From NCBI RefSeq assembly GCF_014805685.1, contig NC_060892.1:3002990-3066989 (forward strand): a stretch of DNA of 64,000 bases, in the 5' to 3' direction. The notes under the pieces were generated by a model. The model did not search any database. It worked only from the letters and a program-made list of their open reading frames with translations, and was not told the DNA's origin. Made by a program: the position numbers and the translations under genes. Numbering within the stretch: position 1 is the first letter of the stretch; each line of letters begins with the position of its first letter. This DNA is from Silurus meridionalis (taxonomy: Eukaryota; Chordata; Actinopteri; Siluriformes; Siluridae). Below, piece by piece: positions 10,765-22,275 of the stretch.

Positions 10765-10856
10765 CTTACTCCACACCGAGCACGTCCCCAGCCCAGCGCT
10801 TTGTCAGTGTGGGCCCCAGAGACCCCAGCTTTGTAAATATCCCTCAGCAGCCACAG
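10765..10856 (+). CDS. nfia: nfia coding exon (YSTPSTSPAQRFVSVGPRDP)
   Basis: This 92-base exon follows a CAACCCCCAG acceptor. Its first two bases complete the Thr codon begun in the previous exon, and it ends in phase 0 at CCACAG before GTGAGA. It encodes TYSTPSTSPAQRFVSVGP and RDPSFVNIPQQPQ, a block nearly invariant in NFIA. Long TG tracts precede it and a CA tract begins 14 bases after its donor. The homologous exon is alternatively spliced in some NFI genes. If it were skipped here, the terminal exon would be read as MVPGLRTPDPDRPLP..., adding 24 residues before a stop. Confidence 0.97.
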
Positions 10857-10867
10857 GTGAGAGAGAG

Positions 10868-10869
<2 letters not shown>

Positions 10870-10909
<40 letters not shown>
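10870..10909. repeat. (CA)n microsatellite at nfia 5' splice site
   Basis: About 20 CA units begin 14 bases downstream of the donor of exon 10765-10856. Confidence 0.97.
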
Positions 10910-10913
<4 letters not shown>

Positions 10914-11065
10914 TTACACGTAAGGTGACATTCCCAGTCTAACGTGAGTTAAACTTTTACATCTGTTTCTAACTTTGTAAGATATGACAGTTAGGAGCTG
11001 CACGCGGTGTTTAAGCGCGACGGCGAAGGTTCTCGGGTTGCGTCCAGCAGTAGCTGCTAGTCTGC

Positions 11066-11280
11066 GCTTTACGGTTTTTCTCAGTCGCTTTGTAGCGTTT
11101 CTCAGATCGGAAATGAAATTCTCAGAACTACTTGTTCAATTTCCACGTCATGTCGTCACTCGCGCGCATCATAAAAGAAAAACGTCTTGTTGCTTCGAAC
11201 AAAAACGCAATTCGTTCAATTGATTGTGTACAAAATGTATCATACTGGTTCTCACCTGAAGAGTTTTATACTGGAAAAAA
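11066..11280 (+). mobile_element. TTACAGTTTTTCTCAG-family TIR element, left-end fragment
   Basis: TTTACGGTTTTTCTCAGTCG with GCTTTGTAGCGTTTCTCAGA matches the left end of the fuller element at 12022-12947. Only the left part is present. Confidence 0.6.
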
Positions 11281-12021
11281 TCTAAATATAAGAAATAAAT
11301 GCATGATTTAAGAAGATACAGACTAAAAACAAGTCACCTGCCAGTGCAGTGAGATAAATACACTTATTCTAAGCAGTCGATTTTGACTTAAAACTAGCTT
11401 GTTAGGTTTTTTTGATATTTTTTTTTAAAGTTTGCTTTTATTTATTAGTGTAAAAAGATCTTTAAATCAGAGCTATTGAACAAGAGAATTCCTCTTCATT
11501 TAAGAATCGTCATCATTCTATATTCCGTCTTAAAATGAGACAAGAACTAGGAAACTAGATTACTATCAAAATCGAGATCACGCATACGTACGTATTTTCA
11601 ACAATTATTTACTTAAATGAGGACCGTCTTGTGACGCACAGTAGTTATGACGCAAAAACAAAGTGAAATCGTTGCTCACTGCTTCACAAACTAGTTACAA
11701 TTATTGCAACATTTAAACATTATTAAATATATTTTGTCATTGATGAACACGGGAAGATATTCAACATGAGAATCTGAAATCAAACTGCAGAACAACTTAA
11801 TAAAAAGTCATGAGGATTTTGTATAAAGAACAACAAAAAAAAAATCCTACTGGAAATGTTTGGAAAGTGTGTGGTGACTTATTACTGCAGGCTCTTATAA
11901 TTTGTTATTAGGTTGTAAATAAATGTGTTGGCGTCGACATAAAACAAGCACTTGGAATAAATAATACTAATGAACTAAGTTATGATTTTAATGAGTCCTA
12001 AGTGTTTTGTACTGGGTCACG
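11281..12021 (+). other. nfia intron, AT-rich, nothing recognised
   Basis: This is AT-rich unique sequence with short A and T runs. I see no coding, TIR or SINE signature. Confidence 0.6.
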
Positions 12022-12947
12022 TTACAGTTTTTTCTCCGTCGCTTTGGAGCGTTTCTCAGATCAGAAATGAAATTTCTCAAAACTACTTGTTCAGTCTCCA
12101 CATCATTTAGTCATTTCTGCTCATCATAAAAATATTTCTTGTTGCTTTGATTAAATTGCGGACCCTTTTGTACAACATTTTATCAATTGTTTACAAGTGT
12201 CTGCTGTTTCCTACATTATCAGTTGTTTCTGTTCATGTTGAACAAAATATATTATACTGATTTCAGCTGAATAGTTTTAACCTCCAAAACATCTCAGCAT
12301 CAGTTCATTGTACACGTCATTGAATGCGAAATGGTTCAACTTGTCAGAGTCTGTCAAGCTTAAATTTTTATGGAAATTGATGAATTTGATGAATTGTGCA
12401 GATGAATCCACTGGTTTTCTAAAACATTTCAAAGGTGAATCTTGTGAACCTCAATTTGGCAACAGAGCAAAACACAAAATTACAAAAATGGATGAACAAC
12501 CAAGAAACATACAGACACTATTAAAGTACAGAAAAAATGTGAATCCTGTCTGGTCTCATGCACCCAATATAAATCAAATATTTAATCTAATAAATGAATT
12601 TGTGCTGCTTATATTTATAAGATGCCAAACAGAAGAAATTCAACTTTGTGATCCAAACCATAGTTTATATCAAGAAATCCTGAAACTGTGCATCATACTG
12701 ACAACATGACTAAACATTTTTAAGATTTTGTTTGTGAACAATGACAAAGGGATTATTAATTCTGATGGGAATGAGATTGTGATTGACACAAATACTTACT
12801 TTTGGACTGAGGATTTTGAGAAAAGTTCAGGCAAGAAATCCAGTGTTGTGCTCTTTGTACATATTGTTTTGAGAAATGCATTTACTGCTTTGCAAATATT
12901 AAGGATGATTCGAGAAAACGCTCCAAAGCAGCTGAGAAAAACTGTAA
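12022..12947 (+). mobile_element. TIR DNA transposon, non-autonomous, full length
   Basis: The left end TTACAGTTTTTTCTCCGTCG continues into GCTTTGGAGCGTTTCTC. The right end GAGAAAACGCTCCAAAGCAG continues into CTGAGAAAAACTGTAA. These are imperfect inverted repeats of about 36 bases, flanked by TA-type sequence. The 0.9-kb interior has broken AT-rich reading frames of up to 133 codons with no recognisable transposase motif, so the superfamily is undetermined. Relatives lie at 11066, 12990 and 16873. Confidence 0.7.
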
Positions 12948-12989
12948 TACCGGTTCATTGCATACATTTCTACTAATCTTTATTTTTTA

Positions 12990-13497
12990 AATGCGTCTTG
13001 AATTGATTAATTGTGCAGAATCTCGAATGTATCTAATGAAGATGAGTGAACGGCATCAGATCAACCAATGATCAACAGATTCTCTAAAAGAGCTCAAAGG
13101 AAACGACCAGGAAACAAACTAACTGTAATACAGTCCAGCAAAACATGTGAATCCAATCGAAATCTCACATAACAGTAATGAGTGCATTTTGAAATCTGTT
13201 GAAATTTATAGATGCCAAACAGAAAAAAATTCAGCCTGTAATTTACATCAGGAAACACAGAAACCTTATAAATCTTATTTATGAACGATAAGAAAAAGGA
13301 CTTCTGATGGCATTGAAACGTTCATTGACACAAATTCTTACTTTTAAGAGATGAACTCAAGATTGTTAAGGAAAGTACAGGCTTTTGCATTGTGTTGTGC
13401 TGTTTTTACAAGTTGTTTTGAGAAATGCACTTACTGGCACTTACATTAAAAATGATTCGAGAAACGCTAGAAAGCAAATCAGATCAACTGTAATATT
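12990..13497 (+). mobile_element. TIR-family relic adjoining the previous copy
   Basis: The interior (ATGAAGATGAGTGAACGGCA, CAATCGAAATCTCACATAAC, AACGATAAGAAAAAGGAC) and the decayed right end AACGCTAGAAAGCAAATC...CAACTGTAAT match the right half of 12022-12947 and of 16873-17958. The left end is missing. Confidence 0.6.
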
Positions 13498-15212
13498 CCC
13501 TTCCAGCACGTTCTATACTGTATAGTTAATAAAATTATCTGTTCACATTGCTTAAAAAAAGATTTGCACGTACAAAGAACATTTCCTGAGGATAAAAGTC
13601 GGTGTGCGCAACGCGCCATATTTTATTTGCAAATCGTTAAACACAGGCGCTCAACAAGCCAGGCTCTAGTTATCACATGTTTATAGGACTTTTCATCCAT
13701 TCACTGATTACTCATGGAACACAGGAACCAAGAGAAAGAAACAAGCTGGTTTATTAAGGTTATTAATGATATTCAGATTGCAAATCAGCAGCAGGGGTCA
13801 ACACATCAGGTAATCAGAGCAGTATGGGGCAATCAAGCTGACAAAAAAAAGTCTGAACTGTTCAAGATAAACCGAAACATTCTGCTCAGGAATGCTTGAG
13901 AAAGTGGCGATTTTTTTTTAAACACAAATAACAGACAGCATGCAGATGGTAATCAGTGTGAACGATGTGTAAGGAGTCTGAGATGGGTTCAGGAGCAGCA
14001 GTGAACTGGGATGTGGCGTACTTTTGCAATCACTGCATACAGGAATCATACGGCAATACATTCAGTACAGAGTCAATACATTCCATACAATTTATACAAC
14101 GTACAATTAATTGGTGTGTGATCTTGATGTCGGCAAATCGTTTGTCGTTCCTAAGTTTCCTCTCGTTCTCATGTATTTCCTGCACAGGTCATCCCCGAGT
14201 TATAATGGTTCGACTTATGATTTAAAATCTTATGATAGCGATACGACGAAATTGTTAAAATATTACAATTTTCACATGGCAGGCAAATGTAGCAGCGTAT
14301 ATGTGGTACGATCTCCTTTTTCGTCAACGTCTAATTAATGTATAAACTGCAAACAAATAAATTGCTTGATTTTGCTGATTTATGTACTGTAACGTGTTCA
14401 ATTATAAAAAATGTGATAGTATACTACTCCATACTGAGTGCCATTCTTTAAGATTTCTGGGTAGGTTTGGCCATATCTCGACTTATTGTACAGACAAAGC
14501 TGATCTTGTGTTTCAATCTTCTGAATCCCTCTTTAAAGAACCTGTGGTCAAAATGGTGTTGCTTTTATGGAAATTCTCAACTCCGTACAGATGATTATAG
14601 AATACTAACCTGGGCACATGTCCCAGATTTGCTCAGACACATAGCAGTGTTTGAGTTTGGAATGCATGTGTTAGTAAGGAATCTTATGGGGACACTTTTT
14701 TGGGGTCCTCATAAGGAAGATTGCAGCTTCTATTGCAAAAATGTTTCAGTTCCTGAGGTTATAGTTAGGATTGGATTTAGGAGTATAATATTAATCTGTG
14801 TGATAATTATAGCTGTAATTTCTGCTCGCATGGATAGTGAGGCAGATGTTCTTGGGTGTGTGTGTTGGACAGTGTAGTGTGTATTGGCAGTGCTCTGTGC
14901 CGGTTGCGGTGTGTATCCAGGCCTGCTGCAGCCACGTGTCGATTTATCGACTTGGTCACAGAGCGTGAGACGCACTTCTCTGAGAAGAATGGAGGCAGGT
15001 GTTTGTCATAGCAGACTGTCGAGGAGGGAGGGGTATCATTCTGTTTTGTTTAGATTTATTAATTTACCCTCCCTCTATCCCTCTTTTTTTTTTTTGCCTC
15101 TCTGTGTCTCTGAGGTGGCAGGAAGGAGGCTAAGCGTCTCAGTCTCAGTGCTAATCAGCCTCAGTATGCTAGCTCACACAGCTAATCCAGCATTGTTCAT
15201 TACCAAAGACGG

Positions 15213-15220
<8 letters not shown>
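13498..15220 (+). other. nfia intron, no recognised gene
   Basis: This is mostly AT-rich unique sequence. A CCCCGAGTTATAATGGTTCG...CGATACGACG stretch near 14188-14250 resembles a dispersed repeat. Open frames such as 14467-14877 and 14884-15375 lack any family signature or splice support. Confidence 0.5.

Positions 15221-15273
<53 letters not shown>
15221..15273. repeat. (TG)n microsatellite
   Basis: This is a perfect TG run of about 26 units. Confidence 0.97.
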
Positions 15274-15274
<1 letters not shown>

Positions 15275-15411
15275 GGGTTGTTCTGTCAGAATATACCTCT
15301 CTCTTTCTAACTTATATTGGTCCCCTCGTCCACTCTCGCATTAGCAAAAGCATGACAATGCTAATATCTCTCTAACGAAGAAAAACTTAACTTTCAGCCA
15401 CACACACATTT

Positions 15412-15413
<2 letters not shown>

Positions 15414-15500
<87 letters not shown>
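15414..15500. repeat. (TA)n-(CA)n compound microsatellite
   Basis: About 38 TA units run directly into a short ACACAC tract. Confidence 0.97.
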
Positions 15501-16277
15501 CCACACACTGAAAGGCTACAAATACATAGAGACTCCCCTTGCTTTAAATTAACACCCACCCACTCCTTTATAAAACACTAAACCAGACACAAAGCTGGTC
15601 TCAAGCCAGCTCTGAAAGCCCCCCCTTAACAAACGATTATCTCGACGAGTGCCTCTTCTCAGCGAGATGATCGCACTGAAGTGTAAATATTAAACGCGAT
15701 TCTACGCTTTGCATATGAGAACCGAAGCGGGTGAGCAGCTACACGTAGGAATCCATGCTTACTCTTCTACGAGTGTGTGTGTTTGCAACATTATCCTGGT
15801 TGCGTCGAAAACGGATTCGATTGGACAAGAAGAAAAGGGTTCATTAGTTTAGTTAAAGCGACTAGAAACCTGGTTTATGCGATTTAATAAAATATTTAAT
15901 AAATAATCAGAAATGTGTGAAATCTTGCATATGGCCGTTATGTGACACCTTTAAAACCTGGATGGAGGATTTACATAAAGGTGGGTTTGTTTTCATCTTT
16001 TTTTTTCACGCCAGATGCCCCCGAGGTAAAGGGGGTAAAAGGTTACCAATGCCATCCAAATCAGGGGGGGGGCAAAAAGCAGAAAAAAGAAAGATGGGCA
16101 GACCTGAGAGTGTCGAGAGTGTGACTGTAAACATTCCCTACAGACAAGCCGTGGTAACCAGGACCGGAAAAAGAGAGAGAAAGGGGCAGATGGGTGGGGG
16201 TTGATGAGAGGGAGGGTGGCAAATCTATTGTCATTGGGCTTCCGAAAGACTGGCATGGGAGGTCAGAGTAGTGTAAG

Positions 16278-16311
<34 letters not shown>

Positions 16312-16371
16312 TATCCATTCATAACTCAAGCCAGACCCCCACTTTTCCCCCTTGTAATCCAACAAAGGCTT

Positions 16372-16413
<42 letters not shown>

Positions 16414-16872
16414 ACTCACTCTTTCTCTTTCCCCAAACATTGTCATAGTAACAGACGTTTTTTATGACCCCACCGACTTTTAAACTTTCTACGCTTTTTG
16501 TTTTCTCCTCGGAAGGTTTTTACGAAGGGACTCGATTTCACACACGTGCGCAACCACACGCAGTCGCGCCGATTTTAATCCGAGGTTAATTGCGCCGAGT
16601 GTGTGCGGGGAGTGCGGGACGACCCCGATGAAAACGGCGAAACCGATAAAACCCCAGCGTTTTTAATCAGAACGCGCAGGGGGAATGGAGCGTGTGAGAC
16701 AGCGAGAGGAGATCGACGCTACAGCGTGACTGAAACGTACACTCCGACACACACTCCGGGGGGATCTTCGGAGGGAAGGAACTCCTGATTTCATTTACGT
16801 ACTATAAATTTTAGAACGCAGACAAGATCACGGCGGTAATTCGCTTCTCCACGGCGTCTCAGATTCGAGTAG
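15501..16872 (+). other. nfia intron with two (CA)n tracts
   Basis: The stretch contains (CA) runs at 16281-16309 and 16380-16412 and a G-rich patch at 16160-16210. The section 16500-16800 is GC-richer than its surroundings and CpG-containing, without an identifiable exon. Nothing coding is supported. Confidence 0.5.
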
Positions 16873-17958
16873 TTACAGTTTTTCTCAGTTGCTTTGGAGC
16901 ATTTTTTTAATTATTGTTTGCGAATCAGTGCATTTCTCAAACCAATTCGTACAAACAGCACAGTACAAACACAATGGATTTCCTGCGCTTTTCTCAAAAT
17001 CCTTAGATCTCTCAAAAGTAAGTATTTGTGTCGATAAACATCTCATTCACAAAATATGAAGGTGCACACTTTCCTGATGCAATCTACGGTCTGGGTTACA
17101 ATGATCGAAAATGCACAAGGCTGAATTTCTTCTGTTCCGAATCCATTTCACTTTGTCGCCCATTGAGAAAAAAATGCAACCCCCAAAACATCTGGGCATC
17201 AGTTTGTTGTATAAGTCATTAAAAGTTAAATAGTTAAACCAGTTGTCAGAATCTGTTAAGCTTAAATTTCTATTCAACGCATTTCATTTTGAATTGATGA
17301 ACTGAGCAGATGAATCTCGATGAAGACGAGTGAACGACATCAGATCAACCACTTCTCTAAAAGAGGTCAATGGTGAACCTCGTGAACCTTCACATGGCGA
17401 CAAAACCACAATACATTTTCTGAAAATGTATGAACAACCAGGAAACGAACGAACACTAATACAGTACTAATACTAATACAGAAGGTCTTTCTTTCGGCTT
17501 CTCCCATTAGGGGTCGCCACAGCGGATCCTCCGCATGTTTGATTTGGCACATGTTTTTACGCTGGATGCCCTTCCTAACCCAACCCTCCCCATTTATCCG
17601 GGCTTGGGACCGGCACTAAGAATGGCTGGGGTTGGTTCCCTGATCGGGGATCGAACCGGGCTGCAGCGGTGAGAGTACAGTAAAAGTGTAAATACTGTTC
17701 AGTCTCGATATCGATATCCCACATACAGTAATGTGAAGAAGGAAGAAGAGAAGAAATTCAACCTGGTGCATTTTCAATCCGTAGTTTACATCAGGAAATA
17801 CCAAAACCGGGCACCGTCATGTTTGTGAACAATGACAAGGTCTCATTTTTCTGATGACATTTAGATGTTCATTGACACAAATACTTACTTTAAGGGTTTT
17901 GAGAAAAGTACAGGCTTTTGCAAGTAATGCTCCAAAAGCAACTGAGACAAAAAGTCGA
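16873..17958 (+). mobile_element. TTACAGTTTTTCTCAG-family fold-back copy
   Basis: The left end is GTTACAGTTTTTCTCAGTTG with GCTTTGGAGC. The right end is GCTCCAAAAGCAACTGAGAC. The first 180 bases (with TGCATTTCTCAAACCAATTC, TTTTCTCAAAATCC and AAGTAAGTATTTGTGTC) are the inverted form of the last 150 bases (ACACAAATACTTACTTT, GGTTTTGAGAAAAGTAC). Both ends therefore derive from the same terminus, unlike 12022-12947, giving long inverted arms. A LINE fragment interrupts it at 17483-17676. Confidence 0.65.
17483..17676 (-). mobile_element. RTE-type LINE 3' fragment inserted in the fold-back element
   Basis: CTTCTCCCATTAGGGGTCGC, GGATGCCCTTCCTAACCC and CCATTTATCCGGGCTTGG form a widely shared fish LINE segment. 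Related sequence lies in + orientation at 38410-38965. Confidence 0.6.
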
Positions 17959-18673
17959 AAGACTGCACACTCGGTTTCGCTTGCTCAGCAAGAGAGCCTC
18001 AGAGTTTAAGTGCACTTCCTTTTGGGACCAGAAGGGGGCATTGGTTTTTCCCATCCAAATTAATTATGTCAGATTAATATTGGCCGAAATCGAAAACTGC
18101 TGAAGGATGATGAGGAAGGATGGGGATACGATCGAGCCCACCCCGTCACCCCACTCTCATAGTTCTCCATAGTTTATAAGATCACGGTGAGATCAGTGAG
18201 CCCTCTGCTCTCGTCCCGTTCCGAAGCGTAAATAAGTCATGCTGTAAATGTCCACGGGGCTCCCATGAGGTGGACGACGTGGGGACGGGCGATTTCACTG
18301 CCCTCTGTGCTCTCGCTCTCCAACCTGGTTTGCATTACATGAAGCCGAATTCCTCCGAGATGACACTCATCTGAAGGCACTTTAGCGTGCTCGCTGAGTC
18401 AGCACTCCGCCGAGCTGATGAGATTACTCCCGCCATTGGCAGCGAGTTACAGGAGCAGGCAACGATTCTCTTTCTGTCACTCTGTATCCCCCTCTCTCTC
18501 TTTCTCTCTGTCACTCTTTTCCAACATCCTCCAATTTTTTTTTTCTCAATCCCTGCTTTTTGGTGTCTTTTTTTTTATTTATTTTGGTTCTGTTCTAATA
18601 AAGCACTCGTTTTTTCTGATCTCAGATTATAAGTAGATAGATGGATGAACAGATAGATAGAGGGGCAAAAATG
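17959..18673 (+). other. nfia intron; 18120-18480 possibly conserved
   Basis: This is repeat-free and moderately GC-rich up to about 18480, then pyrimidine-rich. The 18120-18480 part (CCTGGTTTGCATTACATGAA, GCTGAGTCAGCACTCCGCC with an AP-1/MAF-like core) has the texture of a regulatory element, but nothing else supports this. Confidence 0.35.
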
Positions 18674-18803
<130 letters not shown>

Positions 18804-19399
18804 TGTAGATGGATGGATGGGTAGATCTCTAAATGTCCCATATGTCCTCCCATCCCCCTCTCTTCCATTAAAACAGCTTTCACCTTGAAGGCTTGGCTTT
18901 TAGTCAGGACACGTCTGCGGCTGAAGCTACAGCTGCCTGTCCAATTCAACCAGTTCCACGTGGAGATCAGACAGTAGATCAGAACAATGCGCTGCTTGTT
19001 CGTACTGATTGCTATCATGGACGTTTACCTCAGGCTGGCTGGGTATTTTTCCAACACCGCGCCAAAAATCATAATCCCCTAAAAAAGACCTCTTTCCCCT
19101 CCAGAACACACACATATTGGTTTAATATATGTATTCCCTGATTCTGGATGCTTCAGAACTAACAGAACTTTTTCTTGTGGTTTTCCCCGTGATGTCCAAA
19201 AGAGAATGCTAGCGAGAGAATGATGATGACAGAAGAAGTGATGGAGTCTTTTTTTTTTTGCTACATCCTGCAGCTGCATGGGGAGGCCCTGACCCTCCTC
19301 TCTTCTTCCTCTCACACTGCACGGTCTCTCAGGCAGGAGAGCGGGTGGGTGGTCGGATATGGCAGAGAGTTTTTAGAAGTGAGCAAAGAGTAAGAGTGA
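18804..19399 (+). other. nfia intron, nothing recognised
   Basis: This is unique sequence with a short T run at 19250-19259. No gene or repeat family was recognised. Confidence 0.55.
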
Positions 19400-19957
19400 A
19401 GAGAATAGTGGGAAAGAATGGTTGGAGAAAATGGTGGAAGAGAATGGTTGGAAAAGATGGTGGGAGAGAATGATGGAGGGAGAGTAAGGTGGGAGAGAAT
19501 GGTGAAGAGAATAGTGAAAGCGAATGATGGGAGAGAATGGTTGGAGGAGATGGTGGGAGAGAATGGAGGGAGAGAATGGTTGGAGAAGATGGTGGAAGAT
19601 GGTGGTGGGAGAGAATAGAGAGAGAATGGTGGGAGAGAATGGTTGGAGAGATTACTTGAAGAAGATGGTGGGAGAGAATGGTTGGAGAGATTAGTTGGAG
19701 AAGATGGTGGGAGAGAATAGAGGGAGAGAATGGTGGAAGAGAATGGTTGGAGAGATTAGTTGGAGAAGATGGTGTGAGAGAATGGTTAAAGAGATTAGTT
19801 GAAGAAGATGGTGGGAGAGAATGGAGGGAAAGATTGCTGGGAGAGAATGGTGGGAGAAGATAGTGGGAGAGAATGGTGGGATAGAATGAAGGGAAAGATT
19901 GCTGGAAGAGAATGGTGGGAGAAGATGGAGGGAGAGAGTGGAGGGAGAGATTGGTGG
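19400..19957. repeat. GA-rich minisatellite (GGTGGGAGAGAATGG units)
   Basis: About 560 bases are built from variant units of GGTGGGAGAGAATGGTTGGA and GAAGATGGTGGGAGAGAATG. They are arranged as higher-order mixtures with GATTAGTTGGA and GATTGCTGGG variants. All + frames look like repeated VGENGGREWLEKM peptides, which is an artefact of the repeat. Confidence 0.9.
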
Positions 19958-20014
19958 GACAGTGGTTTCAGGCCCAGCAGTGTGGATGATAGAAAGCCTA
20001 TAATTACAAAACCA

Positions 20015-20255
20015 CACTAAAGCTGCCTGTGCTTCTGTGGTTAAGGCTCTGGGTTTCTGATCGGAAGGTCGGGGGTGCAAGGCCCGGTATTGCCAAACTG
20101 CCTCTTTTAAGCCCTTGAGCAAGACCCTTAACCCTCTGTGCTCCAGGGGTGCTGTATTATTGCTGACCCTGCGCTTTTACCTCAGCTTCCTAACATTATA
20201 TGTAAAGAAACAATTTTACTGTGCTGTAAAGAACATGTCACAAATATAAAGAACC
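20015..20255 (+). mobile_element. tRNA-derived SINE (tailed subfamily)
   Basis: It contains CTGTGGTTAAGGCTCTGGG, TGATCGGAAGGTCGGGGGTG, GAGCAAGACCCTTAACCC and the tail CTCAGCTTCCTAACATTATA...AACAATTTTACTGTGCTGTA. Confidence 0.7.
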
Positions 20256-20284
20256 GTTCTTTCTTCCACCGCAGAGAGAACTGT

Positions 20285-20430
20285 ACCTTTACATTTATGG
20301 CATTTGGAACATGCTCTATTTCAGAGCTACTTACATTGCTCTTATTTATACAACTGAGCAGCTATGGGGTTAAGGGCCTTGATCAGGGGCCCAGGAGTGG
20401 CTTCTAGGTGTGGCTTGGATTTCTCCTTTT
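20285..20430 (-). repeat. SINE fragment, inverted
   Basis: TTTACATTTATGGCATTTGG is the reverse complement of the usual SINE 3' end. It is followed by GGGGTTAAGGGCCTTGATCA. It lies tail to tail with the SINE at 20015. Confidence 0.6.
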
Positions 20431-20434
20431 TTGG

Positions 20435-20712
20435 CGACCCAAACCTGTTCCAGCATGACAACGCCCCTGTGCACAAAGCCAGCTCCATGTAGCTATGCTT
20501 TACGTCGGTTGGAAGATACAGAAGATCTCCTGCTATAGAGCTCAGACACAACTAAACCACACCCCAGGCCTCCTCACCTCCACAAATGCTAGCTGAACAT
20601 CATCTCAGAAGATTGAAACTTATTAGAAGAGCAAATGGGGACTAAATGTAGAATAGTAGGTGGAGAGATGTGCTCAAAAAAGCAACCTTATGGTATCCAC
20701 AAAGTTTTGCCT
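20435..20712 (+). mobile_element. Tc1/mariner-type relic (second family), partial
   Basis: It contains CCTGTTCCAGCATGACAACG, GTGCACAAAGCCAGCTCCAT (QHDNAPVHKASS in translation) and CACCCCAGGCCTCCTCACC. Only the right-hand part is present. Confidence 0.7.
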
Positions 20713-21061
20713 TGCGTTCCTGCGATCCTCATAGCTGCAACCGCACAGTGTTTCATATAAGAGCTGAGTGCTTCCCTGTGCTCCCGTGTGTACTGTCCTT
20801 TATTGTCCTACAAGTCTGTCTGTCTGACCTACACCATAGATCAGGTTTAGTTCAGGCGTCTCACACAACAGTGCACCTGACGGTGTGAGCTAGAGCGATG
20901 CAGAAGTGTAAGAACTAGTGGCAGTGCTCATGAGGACTCACACTGAGCTTCATAATTATCTCCTGTGTTATAAAATATGTAAACTGTCCAGGTCCAGGTC
21001 TAAACGCATGCATCATGTCAGGATAAAGAATCATTCCAAGGTGAGAACGTTGGCTTCATGA
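20713..21061 (+). other. nfia intron, nothing recognised
   Basis: This is unique intronic sequence with no gene or repeat signature. Confidence 0.5.
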
Positions 21062-21560
21062 TTCAGTTCAGTTCAATTCAGCTTTATTTATAACATACTT
21101 TAAACAATGGATATGGTCCCAAAGCAGATTTTCAGAGTTTATTTGTTGAAATATATCAGTTTAGTGCCTTTATCTCTAAAGAGCGCCAGTGGTGACTGTG
21201 TCATGGAAAAACTCCCTGAGGTGGTATGAGGAAGAAACCTTGAGAGGAACCAGATTTATCTGCTTGGCACCGAATGTCTATTCATTACAGTTGCATCATT
21301 GTTGAGGTGCTGTTCAGTGCAGAAATTGAAAAGGCAAACTTCAGTCCTGAACCACTGTAGTAAACTGTAGATATTAATTCCAGTCCAAATCCATCCTTTG
21401 GGTCCCATCCATCTTTAGGTTGTACATGGGTAACCATCTTCAACAGGATGTCTCCAATTAACTCCATCCAGAGGTAGGGCATCAGGATAGGGACAGGATC
21501 GTTGGTCAGTTGGTTCCTCAGGATGTCACTGATTGTATTTAAGTGTAGCTGTAGATGGAT
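21062..21560 (-). repeat. Interspersed repeat with CAAAGCAG motif, longer copy
   Basis: It starts TTCAGTTCAATTCAGCTTTA...AACAATGGATATGGTCCCAA and includes GAGGAAGAAACCTTGAGAGG. This is the inverse of the CTCAAGGTTTCTTCC segment at 38644. It is one of the longer copies of this family. Confidence 0.6.
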
Positions 21561-22114
21561 TTATAAGGGGTGGGAGCCATATAGTTAAATGACACCATAT
21601 TTACAGTCTTTTATGTTATTCATTATAAGAAATGACTTCAGTTTTATTCTTCAGTTTGCGTTCATTCGATTCTGTTTGACATTGGGAAACAAATTAAACA
21701 CTTTGTCTCTGTTTTTTTTGCACTTCGGAAAATTTGGTCATTTGCTTTACGTGAATGGCAGAACACACAAAAATGCAGGTCCATAAATTATCAAATAAAA
21801 TAGGTAAATTAATAAATGAATAAATGTATGAATTAATAAAACAAGTATAAAAATAAGGTAATTAATTAATTAAATAATGAATCAATGAATCAATAAATTA
21901 ATTAATAAATAAAGGAATAAAATAGACAAGCAAATTAGTAAATAAATAAAGGAATTATTCAATACATTCCCTGCATAAATATTGTCACTCCGAATATAGC
22001 CAAATATAATAATTATAAAGAGATTCGACATAAATTTCTTTGTGCCACAGACTGGATCATTTGGTACCGAACCCCAAAGAAAGAAAGATGCTTTATACTC
22101 GTCACGGTATTTAC
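21561..22114 (+). other. nfia intron, AT-rich with TAAATAAA repeats
   Basis: A stretch at 21785-21960 is a degenerate AATTAATTAATAAATAAA simple repeat. Nothing else was recognised. Confidence 0.6.
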
Positions 22115-22275
22115 AGCACATTGAAATTCTTTCTTTGCATATCTCAGCCGTGTTAGGAAGCTGGGGTCAGAGCGCAGGGTCAGCCATGATACAATGCCCC
22201 TGGAGCACAGAGGGTTAAGGGCCTTACTCAAGGGCCCCAGGAGTGGAAGGTTGACAATATTGAGACTTGAACTTA
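22115..22275 (-). mobile_element. tRNA-derived SINE, inverted
   Basis: AAATTCTTTCTTTGCATATC, TTAGGAAGCTGGGGTCAGAG and GGGCCTTACTCAAGGGCCCC are the reverse complement of the tail and body of the SINE at 10059. Confidence 0.7.

Noticed and set aside
19400..20020. Repeat-protein-like frames (VGENGGREWLEKM...)
   Set aside because: They are translations of a GA-rich minisatellite.
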